A stretch of 14,341 nt of DNA from Planctomycetaceae bacterium (GTDB lineage: Bacteria; Planctomycetota; Planctomycetia; Planctomycetales; Planctomycetaceae), in contig JALWSL010000581.1 in assembly GCA_027080405.1 (NCBI GenBank), positions 1-14,341 of the forward strand, read 5' to 3'. Shown here piece by piece: positions 7,889 through 13,970 of this stretch (position 1 is its first letter; the number at the start of each line of letters is the position of its first letter). The position numbers were made by a program, and so were the translations under genes. The notes below the pieces were generated by a model that saw nothing but the letters and a program-made list of their open reading frames with translations, had not been told where the DNA came from and made no database searches.

Positions 7889-8890
7889 TCAATTTCCCGT
7901 TGGAAGCAAAGGATGTCCTTTCAGACCGTATCTTCTGCCCTTTTGTGGGACAGTCCAAAAAAACGCAACAAGTTTTTCCCTCTGCACGACAGGCGTAATG
8001 TGACCACTGTAGGCCAGTTGCGACGGTTGCGCCTGCGTGGACAGATAACGTGTCTCCCCCTTCACGGCAGCAAATGGGGTATCCGGCTTTTCTGAAACCA
8101 GATGGGCGATTCCCATCCCCCCCTTTTTCAAATGTTCAATCACAAACAGATGGCATTGACCACCGGCATGGAAAGCTCCCGTCAACTCCTGAGCTCTGAC
8201 GAAATCCGGTCGTGAGGTGACCGGTTTGGCCGCAGGCCAGGATTCCGAAATCTCTGGCGTCTCTGAAAATGTGTGGACGATGCGATAACCTTGCGGGCCG
8301 GTACGACGATGATACAGATGTAAACGGTTGTCGCCGGGAACCGTCATCAAAGCTGGATCGTCATCCTCTCCGACCAAATCGCTGATCGGGCCCTTCGTTT
8401 TAACCCAGGGGATTTGTTCAGGATCCCTGCTCGACCAGGCCAGGCCGATACTTCGTCGGGTAAATTGTCCAGTTCGGCGCGCACTGAATGGAACATAAAT
8501 TTTTCCGTTCAGGAAAACAGCACCGGCTGGGCTTGCCACTCCGTGTGAATCATAGTCCGCTGCTGCCCCTCCCTTCTCAATGGCAATGCCATGATATTGC
8601 CAGTTTGCCAAATCCGGGCCAGACCAAAGATGGATTTCAGTTTCGTAGGTATTGGGATGGTAATGACTTTTCAGGGGAACCACATCGGCAAGCAAATAAT
8701 ATTTCCGCTTCTGCAGATGCCAGACAACGCAGTGTTCCCGAATGCTGGCTTCACCCGTGGGAGCCCCGCTCGATAATTCTACTTTGAAAGTACGGCTCGC
8801 ATCGTAAGTCCACGGTGGAGCTGCCTCCACTGTTTGAACGTGGCAAAACAGAACAAGGAAGATTCCCATCTGAAAATAAAAAGACTGCAT
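7889..8890 (-). CDS. Secreted five-bladed beta-propeller protein, GH43/GH32-like
   Basis: The 333-residue product has a signal peptide (about 1-23, cleavage near VEA|APP) and would act in the periplasm or outside the cell. The rest shows repeating propeller-blade phrases of clans of GH43/GH32-type enzymes: 'KYYLLADVVP', 'EIHLWSGPDLANWQYHG', 'GAVFLNGKIYVPFSARR', 'IGLAWSSRD', 'GEDDDPALMTVPGDNRLHLY', 'GQCHLFVIEHL'. 'DSHGVASPAG' (about 113-122) and 'EDDDPAL' resemble the spots where catalytic acids lie in these families, but I cannot assign the full Asp/Asp/Glu triad, so hydrolase activity is only likely. Substrate is unknown. The upstream co-directional neighbour is a Tat-exported sugar-type oxidoreductase, which suggests joint carbohydrate processing. 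The start codon ATG at 8890 is preceded by only a weak AGG; it was chosen because it gives a complete signal peptide. Confidence 0.75.
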   Translation of the reverse strand: MQSFYFQMGIFLVLFCHVQTVEAAPPWTYDASRTFKVELSSGAPTGEASIREHCVVWHLQKRKYYLLADVVPLKSHYHPNTYETEIHLWSGPDLANWQYHGIAIEKGGAAADYDSHGVASPAGAVFLNGKIYVPFSARRTGQFTRRSIGLAWSSRDPEQIPWVKTKGPISDLVGEDDDPALMTVPGDNRLHLYHRRTGPQGYRIVHTFSETPEISESWPAAKPVTSRPDFVRAQELTGAFHAGGQCHLFVIEHLKKGGMGIAHLVSEKPDTPFAAVKGETRYLSTQAQPSQLAYSGHITPVVQREKLVAFFWTVPQKGRRYGLKGHPLLPTGN

Positions 8891-8980
8891 CAGATCGTGC
8901 CTGTTGCCTTTGCTGATAAGTCTGTCCTGCCAGGCCCCTCCGACTGAATGTCCGCTTGTTACATTACGTTAATGCAGCAA

Positions 8981-8994
8981 GGTGTTAATACACC
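8981..8994. promoter_or_regulatory. Short dyad, possible operator upstream of the propeller gene
   Basis: GGTGT and ACACC flank a 4-base AT-only centre in GGTGTTAATACACC. It lies about 90 bases upstream of the propeller gene start (8890, minus strand). Size and symmetry fit a repressor half-site pair, but 5-bp arms occur easily by chance. Confidence 0.22.
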
Positions 8995-9026
8995 AGAAAA
9001 ACATCAGGCCCGAAGAACCACCCCGA

Positions 9027-9057
9027 ATCTTCCCCGAAAAAGGCTTTCAGGGAAGAT
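9027..9057 (-). terminator. 13-bp hairpin after the oxidoreductase gene, probable terminator or 3'-end structure
   Basis: ATCTTCCC (9027-9034) pairs with GGGAAGAT (9050-9057), and the stem continues with GAAA/TTTC (9036-9039 with 9045-9048). The pair joining these parts (9035/9049) is a G-U wobble only in the minus-strand transcript and a C-A mismatch on the plus strand, which favours minus-strand function. The loop is 5 bases. It starts 22 bases after the oxidoreductase stop. The following minus-strand sequence is ttcggggtgg, poor in U, so termination efficiency is uncertain. Confidence 0.48.
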
Positions 9058-9079
9058 CCGCAATGATAGAAAGGCACAT

Positions 9080-10588
9080 TTAAACCTTATCGGCAGTCGG
9101 ACAGACAAAGCCCGCGCGGTATTCCCTGCCGAGATAGGCGTTGGCGGCTTCATTATTGGTAAAGACCTCCTGTTCCGGATCGAACTTCAAATACGGTCCC
9201 AGCGAGATCGGATATTTTTTGAGGTCGACTCCGTTTTTCTCCAGATGCTTGATCGTTCTTTCAACAGTTTCAGCGTTGTTGTCCAGTGATTTGATTTTGG
9301 ATAATTCCGATTTCAAAGTCTCCGGAGAAACATGGTTTTTCTCTCCCACGTAGTAGGAGATATTTCCCAGATGGGCCAACGCGGCTGAAAGATGCCCCTC
9401 CCGTACTTCGCCATTCAGATCTTCCCGTTTTCGACTGACGACAGAATCGAGGAAGTTGCCAAAGTGATCACCACCTCCTTTGAACTCTTTGACCAGCTTC
9501 ATGTCCTTGTCGTACACCAGACAGTGGGAATAACTTTTCTGAACGAGGTAACCGTCGCTGCCATAGAAAACGACACCGATCTTGTTCCCTTTTTTGCTTT
9601 GGAAAAGCCGGTTCAGCTCCTCGTCATCGGAATCGTTGACGCTCAAACCACGCGTTTCGAATGTCAGGAATTTGTCGCCGTAATCGTACAGCGAAATAAT
9701 CGTGTTCGGCGTATCTCCTGCATCGACGTAGTTCGGATCTTTTCGTTCCGCCTGATAGCCAAGACGGCCTCCGTAACTGATCACGGAGTTCGGATGCGTA
9801 TCAACACCCAGCCCCCAACGGGCGATATCGGTTTGGTGAGGTCCCTGATTTCCCAAATCGCCATTGCCGTAAAGACGTTGCCAGTGCCAGTCGTAATGGA
9901 AACGGGGACGGGTCACTTTCGGATTCGTATAGGGAGCAGGGCCGCTCCACAGATTGAAGTCGCAACTCCCCGGAATTGGATAATCGCCCAGTGGCCCAAT
10001 TGAGGGACGCCGTTTGTAGCACAACCCGCGTGCAAACTTCACTTCGCCAATCCCTCCTTCGTTAATGAACGCAACCGCTTCGTTGACAGCCTTGCTGCTG
10101 CGGGATTGCGTTCCAACCTGGCACATCCGGCCGTACTTGCGGGCCGCGGCCACAAGCGCCGAACCTTCCTGAATCGTTTTACAGACCGGTTTTTCGATGT
10201 AGGCGTCTTTACCAGCCTGCATGGCCCACACGCCGCACAATGCGTGCCAGTGATTCGGCGTGGCAGTGCTGATCAGGTCAACCGATTTATCATCGAAAAC
10301 TTCCCGCATATCCTTGACCTGCTGCGGCCGTTTTCCGGTTTTCTTTTCAATGATTTCACACTTCGCGTAACCATGTTTGTCGTCAGCATCGACAATATAA
10401 AGAATTTCTGTTCGTGGATCCGCCAAACAGGCAGCGACATGGGAACTGCCACGTCCTCCGGCTCCGATCACCGCAACGCCAAGTGTCTCATTGGGAGACT
10501 TGGAAAAACCAGGTTTCGGGGCAGCCAGTACACCTGCACCAGCCGCCAAAGAGTATTTCACAAAACTACGTCGAGTCAAACGGGCCAT
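9080..10588 (-). CDS. Tat-exported Gfo/Idh/MocA family oxidoreductase
   Basis: The 502-residue product begins with a twin-arginine signal (T-R6-R7-S-F-V-K, then the hydrophobic run SLAAGAGVLAAP), so it should be exported folded with its cofactor. The NAD(P)-binding Rossmann fold starts at 'GVAVIGAGGRGSSH' (37-50). 'ISTATPNHWH' (106-115) and 'IEKPVCK' (131-137) match the conserved region of the family, with K133 of the EKP motif as the expected catalytic lysine. 'GDLGNQGPHQTDIARWGL' (243-260) supplies the H251/D254 pattern seen in members acting on sugars and cyclitols. The C-terminal part continues as the alpha/beta sheet domain. Planctomycetes carry many exported paralogues of this type, some linked to carbohydrate oxidation; the substrate here is unknown. 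An AGGAG site lies 8 bases upstream. A weak promoter (TTGAAG, 15 bases, AATAAT) may lie at 10651-10677 on the minus strand. Confidence 0.92.
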   Translation of the reverse strand: MARLTRRSFVKYSLAAGAGVLAAPKPGFSKSPNETLGVAVIGAGGRGSSHVAACLADPRTEILYIVDADDKHGYAKCEIIEKKTGKRPQQVKDMREVFDDKSVDLISTATPNHWHALCGVWAMQAGKDAYIEKPVCKTIQEGSALVAAARKYGRMCQVGTQSRSSKAVNEAVAFINEGGIGEVKFARGLCYKRRPSIGPLGDYPIPGSCDFNLWSGPAPYTNPKVTRPRFHYDWHWQRLYGNGDLGNQGPHQTDIARWGLGVDTHPNSVISYGGRLGYQAERKDPNYVDAGDTPNTIISLYDYGDKFLTFETRGLSVNDSDDEELNRLFQSKKGNKIGVVFYGSDGYLVQKSYSHCLVYDKDMKLVKEFKGGGDHFGNFLDSVVSRKREDLNGEVREGHLSAALAHLGNISYYVGEKNHVSPETLKSELSKIKSLDNNAETVERTIKHLEKNGVDLKKYPISLGPYLKFDPEQEVFTNNEAANAYLGREYRAGFVCPTADKV

Positions 10589-10596
10589 TGGTTATT

Positions 10597-10601
10597 CTCC
10601 T
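10597..10601 (-). promoter_or_regulatory. Ribosome binding site of the Gfo/Idh/MocA gene
   Basis: On the minus strand AGGAG lies 8 bases before the ATG at 10588, the clearest Shine-Dalgarno site in the window. It fixes the start that gives a complete Tat signal. Confidence 0.75.
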
Positions 10602-10817
10602 GAGGTTAGAAACGAAGGGCGGGATTGCCGGGCAAGCAGACAATCTCATGATTATTCTGTAAATGCGGCGCCTTCAATAAGGAGCGGCGTCGAGCCCCAA
10701 GCATTCAGACTAATGGAAACCGGGGGTCGATTTCAAATGTGAGCGAAAAATATTACAGTCCGGGTATTCGTCCCAAACCCATTCGCACCCGGACGGTGCC
10801 TGCTTTATCTTCAGCAA

Positions 10818-11321
10818 ATGGAAAACAGAACGATGATAGACCGCTTCAACGATCCCGGACAACCACACGAGTATTATATGCAATTGGCCCTTTCGGAGGC
10901 AAAAGCTGCCTACGAAGAACAGGAAGTTCCAGTGGGAGCGGTGATCGTTCGAAATGGTGCGGTCATCGCTTCAGCCCATAACCAGAGGGAGATGCTGCAT
11001 GATCCGACCGCCCATGCAGAAATGATTGCCCTCACCCAGGCCGCCGATGCAATGGGAGACTGGAGACTGCAGGATTGCATTTTGTACGTCACTCTGGAAC
11101 CGTGCCCAATGTGCGCGGGGGCAATTGTCCAATCCCGTTTGCCCTGCATTGTTTACGGCACGACTGACCCCAAGGCCGGAGCCTGCCACTCCCTTTACCA
11201 GATTACGCAGGATGATCGCCTGAATCATCAATCGGAAGTGGTTGGCGGTATTTTGGTTGAACAGTGCCAGGCGATTCTGCAGGATTTCTTTCGTGAACAG
11301 CGTTCGTTGGGGAAAAAATAG
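10818..11321 (+). CDS. tadA: tRNA-specific adenosine deaminase TadA
   Basis: TadA converts adenosine-34 of tRNA-Arg(ACG) to inosine, widening codon reading; it acts in the cytoplasm as a homodimer with one zinc per subunit. The 167-residue product carries the full cytidine/deoxycytidylate deaminase signature: H66-A-E68 (zinc ligand and proton shuttle) and P95-C96-P-M-C99 (zinc ligands), plus the TadA-typical 'EVPVGAVIV' (36-44), '[11 protein letters not shown]' (62-72), '[16 protein letters not shown]' (81-96) and 'KAGACHSL' (118-125 region). Length is normal. ATG codons at 10818 and 10833 are both possible; neither has a strong ribosome site (a GGAA precedes the second). A small GCACC/GGTGC hairpin lies at 10785-10799, 18 bases upstream of the first start. 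It is transcribed away from the oxidoreductase gene. A GGGAG/CTCCC stem at 11332-11347 follows the stop. Confidence 0.95.
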   Translation: MENRTMIDRFNDPGQPHEYYMQLALSEAKAAYEEQEVPVGAVIVRNGAVIASAHNQREMLHDPTAHAEMIALTQAADAMGDWRLQDCILYVTLEPCPMCAGAIVQSRLPCIVYGTTDPKAGACHSLYQITQDDRLNHQSEVVGGILVEQCQAILQDFFREQRSLGKK

Positions 11322-11506
11322 CAAAATGGCAGGGAGGACATTCTCCCACTGGTGTATTCCTTTACTACAACCGCCACAACCCGAACTGTTTTCTTGAAAT
11401 GATTCCTTGCAGAATTTGATTTTTCGTTTCTGGCTTGAGACTCGCCCTTCAACTGCTCATGCTCGGCAGTGTCGCGAAAGGATGTTGTTTCCGTTTTGAT
11501 TTCGCC

Positions 11507-11544
11507 TCTCGCTATCGCTATGCGAGAAGAATTTTTCCTTTTTT
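11507..11544 (+). terminator. Hairpin plus T-rich tract, terminator of tadA or leader attenuator of the next gene
   Basis: TCTCGC (11507-11512) pairs with GCGAGA (11522-11527) around a 9-base loop, then four bases, then two T runs (11532-11536 and 11539-11544). It lies 185 bases after tadA but only 24 bases before the ATG at 11569. The T-run begins 4 bases after the stem, slightly farther than ideal. Confidence 0.45.
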
Positions 11545-11568
11545 CTGTTAATCAGGTGTTTCCGAGTC

Positions 11569-11991
11569 ATGGCTCTCCCTCCCCTCTGGATTGAAGAATT
11601 TGTTCAACAATTCTCCCTCTGCCTGTTTCCGCAGGGGCCTGCGACGCCGTTGGGCTGTCATTATCATTTCGAATCGGGCTGCTGGGAGATTGCGGTCTTC
11701 CCCTCGATGCGACGAAAAAAAATATCGAAGTACGAGCCGGCGAACTACGAACCAGTTGATCAACTCTTTTTTCCTTCACCCTTTTCGTTTGATGTCCATC
11801 AGGCTCTCCCGCTGTTTGAAGAAATTCAGCATATTGACTGGATCGCCATACCTGCTTCAAGCGAAAACGAAACCGGTCACCATCTACTAATTGAAGGAAT
11901 TGTGGATGGCGCTGCCGTGTTGATACGTGTTTGTGCAGAAGTCCCCAAACGATTTCAACACGACCAGGATCTGATCGTCCACGAAAACTGA
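11569..11991 (+). CDS. Small conserved hypothetical protein, probably planctomycete-specific
   Basis: The 140-residue product has no signal peptide or membrane segment and should be cytoplasmic. Visible elements are 'PPLWIEEFVQQF' (4-15), 'PLGCHYHFESGCWEIAVFPS' (27-46), an acidic/aromatic middle, and 'HLLIEGIVDGAAVLIRVCAE' (about 104-123), which looks like two beta-strands. This pattern (PLG-HY ... W-E-VFP ... EG---G--V-LR) matches small hypothetical proteins I recall from planctomycete genomes; no function is known to me. The ATG at 11569 lacks a clear Shine-Dalgarno and stands 24 bases after a hairpin with a T-rich tract, so expression may depend on read-through from tadA, or the true start may differ. 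A minus-strand reading of the same DNA is also open, but its Arg/Ser/Gln-rich product looks like a shadow. Confidence 0.6.
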   Translation: MALPPLWIEEFVQQFSLCLFPQGPATPLGCHYHFESGCWEIAVFPSMRRKKISKYEPANYEPVDQLFFPSPFSFDVHQALPLFEEIQHIDWIAIPASSENETGHHLLIEGIVDGAAVLIRVCAEVPKRFQHDQDLIVHEN

Positions 11992-12008
11992 ACCGCATAA
12001 AAATCGGA

Positions 12009-12117
12009 TCAACCATTTCGGATCAGAATTCGGAACAGGTGGTTGAATGAGTCCCTGGCTTCCTCAACCAGGCCACTTCAACCTGCCCGGTCATCAACCT
12101 GAACCGCTTCATCAACT
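12009..12117. repeat. Scattered TCAACC repeats and a hairpin between convergent genes
   Basis: TCAACC occurs at 12009, 12064, 12078 and 12094, with TCAACT at 12112, and its complement GGTTGA at 12041. The last four direct copies are spaced 14, 16 and 18 bases. TGGTTGA (12040-12046) pairs with TCAACCA (12064-12070) as a 7-bp stem with a 17-base loop. The stretch fills the gap between the stop codons at 11991 and 12125, so it may help end transcription from either side. Confidence 0.35.
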
Positions 12118-12124
12118 CGAACTG

Positions 12125-13318
12125 TCAAAAGGGAGTGGCTTCTCGTGTTTGGGCAGGTTGCCCGGGGGGTGTGGTCCTCTTCTTTGTCTTGGGATTGGCG
12201 ACGACGGTTGCAGGCCGGATCAAGGCACCATCTGCAAGGGACTGGGAGCTTTCAGCAATCAATTCATCCCCGGCCTGAATCGGGCCAGTTACGTAGGAAC
12301 GATCTTCACCGATTGGGCCAAGCAGTTGCACTTCGATATCACGAACCATACTGTCTCTGACGACTTGAATGATGCGGCTCCCCTTTTCCGAATTCCTCAG
12401 GGAAAGGTTGGGCACCTCAATCACCGGCTGGCGAGGGACAATCGGCGAATAGGCGGTTTGGCCATCTTTCAAATTCCCGTCCCGGTTATCGAATTCAACA
12501 ACTGCAATGGCGGCCGTGTCGAGTATCTGGCGAAGTGGCTGCCACTTCCCTTCAAGAGGGAGCATCGATTGCACCTTCGCCCTGGCCACCTGATTGTCGA
12601 GTTTGACTTCGATCGTCTCGCCCATCTTTACTTCTTCCCGATTGACGGGAATCCGGGCCAATAGTTTTGTGGTATCGACAAGAACCAAAAGCAGATCTCC
12701 CTTGTTGATAATTGCCCCCGGGGTTGTCTTGATTTCCTTAATCTGGCCGGAAAAAACGGCCCTGACCGATGTGTTCTTGATATCCAGTTGGGCAAGATCC
12801 AATCTGGCCTTGGCGACATCGATTTCCGCTTCTGCCAAATCCAGGGCAACCTGAGCCTGCTTGCCTGCGGAAACTTCCCTGGCTACCAGTTCTTTTTTGA
12901 GTGTCGCCGCCTTCAGGGTCGCTTTTGCGTAGTCCAGATTCATCCTGGCCCGCTCGGATTCAATCTGGATCAATTCCTCCTGAGCCCGAACGCTCCCCCC
13001 CAGCTTGACACGAACATTCTTGACAACCCCGCTTACTTTGGCGCGAATTTCCAGTAACTGAATCGGCTGCAGGCTGATCGGGGCCTGGAATTTTTCGGGC
13101 GGGATTAAATGAACTGCATCCTTCTTGATGATAACCTGTATGGTCTCGGCTTCATCAAACTGACTGGCTGCCTGCTTTGGCTGGGCTGTTGAAGCAGGCT
13201 TGACTGTCGAAGTAGGCTGGGCCTGCAGAAAGGACGCCTCCATCACGAAAACCACGAACAACGAAGCAAGAAGGGTTGATCTCGAATGATAACGCTTCGG
13301 GAAGGATCGCCGCTTCAT
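12125..13318 (-). CDS. Secreted HlyD/RND-type periplasmic adaptor subunit
   Basis: The 397-residue product has a basic N-terminus, a hydrophobic segment (about 15-30) and a likely cleavage site near LQA|Q (33-34). A Pro/Thr/Gln linker follows. The first lipoyl half is at about 82-120 ('EIRAKVSGVVKNVRVKLGGS', 'LIQIES'), a helical hairpin spans about 121-180 (Ala/Lys/Glu/Leu-rich, coiled coil), and the second lipoyl half is at 181-215 ('VRAVFSGQIKEIKTTPGAII', 'KGDLLLVLVD'). A beta-barrel region follows ('LARIPVNREEVKMGETIEV'), then a membrane-proximal-like domain. This is the order of membrane-fusion proteins that bridge an inner-membrane pump and an outer-membrane channel. No pump or TolC-like gene is adjacent. 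GGAG 9 bases upstream selects this ATG over in-frame starts at 13360 (ATG) and 13405 (TTG). The C-terminal 25 residues are Pro/Thr/Lys-rich. Confidence 0.85.
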   Translation of the reverse strand: MKRRSFPKRYHSRSTLLASLFVVFVMEASFLQAQPTSTVKPASTAQPKQAASQFDEAETIQVIIKKDAVHLIPPEKFQAPISLQPIQLLEIRAKVSGVVKNVRVKLGGSVRAQEELIQIESERARMNLDYAKATLKAATLKKELVAREVSAGKQAQVALDLAEAEIDVAKARLDLAQLDIKNTSVRAVFSGQIKEIKTTPGAIINKGDLLLVLVDTTKLLARIPVNREEVKMGETIEVKLDNQVARAKVQSMLPLEGKWQPLRQILDTAAIAVVEFDNRDGNLKDGQTAYSPIVPRQPVIEVPNLSLRNSEKGSRIIQVVRDSMVRDIEVQLLGPIGEDRSYVTGPIQAGDELIAESSQSLADGALIRPATVVANPKTKKRTTPPGQPAQTREATPF

Positions 13319-13646
13319 TTGATGTGACTCCAAAATACTATCTTCAGAAACGAATTTCATGAAAAGAAGTGCCCCAAAGCGCTCCTGTGATTTTTTGCTC
13401 TGCAATTTTATACCCTGCCATCTGAAACGGATAACAGTTGCTCAGAAGCAACCCGACCTCCCTCTCACTCAACCCGTACAAGGTTAATCGACTGACCGCG
13501 AAATGTGAATAGACCAGCTGTTTTTCCCGGCCTCTCGACAGGAATAATCGAGGGCAGCATCACGCGAGTTCCCCCCCAATTTTCACTTCCGGGGAGCCCG
13601 ATCCAGAGCAGAGAAAAGCACCACTACATCTGCAGCCTTGAAAGCA
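13319..13646. other. Intergenic stretch with possible promoter elements for the adaptor gene
   Basis: No convincing gene is seen in these 328 bases. On the minus strand TATAAA (13407-13412) could be a -10 box about 90 bases upstream of the adaptor start, with only a poor -35. A perfect GTTGCT/AGCAAC dyad with a 4-base centre (13437-13452) lies just upstream and could be an operator. A run of seven C residues occurs at about 13571-13577. A plus-strand open frame across this region has no ribosome site or recognisable content. Confidence 0.4.
13328..13331 (-). promoter_or_regulatory. Ribosome binding site that selects the adaptor start at 13318
   Basis: On the minus strand GGAG lies 9 bases before the ATG at 13318. 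Starting there gives an ordinary signal peptide, while the in-frame upstream starts put polar residues in front of it. Confidence 0.55.
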
Positions 13647-13970
13647 CTACGGACGAAATTCAACAGATCGTTCCCATAGAACCTGATTATCGTGATTCGA
13701 ACCGCTATCGAGGTGGACATTATTCGAACGCCAACTCCAGCGAACAGTTCCACCTGTGTTGTACGGTCGGGTCGGGATGCGATAGGCGGAACGACTTCTG
13801 GGCATGGGAACCGTCGATGCCACCTCTGCAGGAAGTTCATGCGTAAAGTACGACTTGTGGAAAACCCAGTTTTCTGCAATGGAAGGTCTCGAACAGAAAC
13901 TGATCAACGCCAAGGCAAGCAAAGCCTGCCTGAAAAATCTGTCCATTTCAGTCATTTTGTTCGTTCGCAT
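13647..13970 (-). CDS. Small secreted planctomycete protein with NWVF-SY motif, unknown function
   Basis: The 107-residue product has a basic N-terminus (MRTNKMTEMDRFFR), a hydrophobic core at about 15-27 and a likely cleavage after SIA (30-32). The mature part opens with 'ENWVFHKSYFTHELPAEV' (33-50), then 'PRSRSAYRIP' (58-67) and a Trp/Asn/Ser-rich end. I recognise the opening (NWVF, two or three residues, SY, T/S-H) and the SRSAYR motif from short secreted proteins that occur in many planctomycete genomes; their role is not known to me. The ATG at 13970 is preferred because AGGTG stands 5 bases upstream; in-frame ATGs at 13991, 13955 and 13946 are alternatives. The next gene on the same strand, the periplasmic adaptor, is 328 bases away, so joint transcription is uncertain. 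Confidence 0.65.
   Translation of the reverse strand: MRTNKMTEMDRFFRQALLALALISFCSRPSIAENWVFHKSYFTHELPAEVASTVPMPRSRSAYRIPTRPYNTGGTVRWSWRSNNVHLDSGSNHDNQVLWERSVEFRP

Noticed and set aside
11322..11506. Possible signal recognition particle RNA gene after tadA, as in some genomes
   Set aside because: The conserved GGAAGCAG-type apical loop sequence of bacterial SRP RNA is not present.
11567..12016. Minus-strand open frame of 149 codons opposite the 11569 gene
   Set aside because: Its product is rich in Arg, Ser and Gln with no recognisable motif, while the plus-strand frame has a family-like pattern.
12047..12664. Plus-strand open frame of 205 codons opposite the adaptor gene
   Set aside because: It overlaps the clear HlyD-type coding sequence on the minus strand and its product has no coherent features.
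13505..13846. Plus-strand open frame of 113 codons
   Set aside because: It overlaps the small secreted protein gene, lacks a ribosome site, and its product resembles nothing; likely a shadow.
13583..13879. Minus-strand open frame of 98 codons in another frame of the small secreted protein gene
   Set aside because: The overlapping frame has a signal peptide and the NWVF-SY motif; this one has neither.
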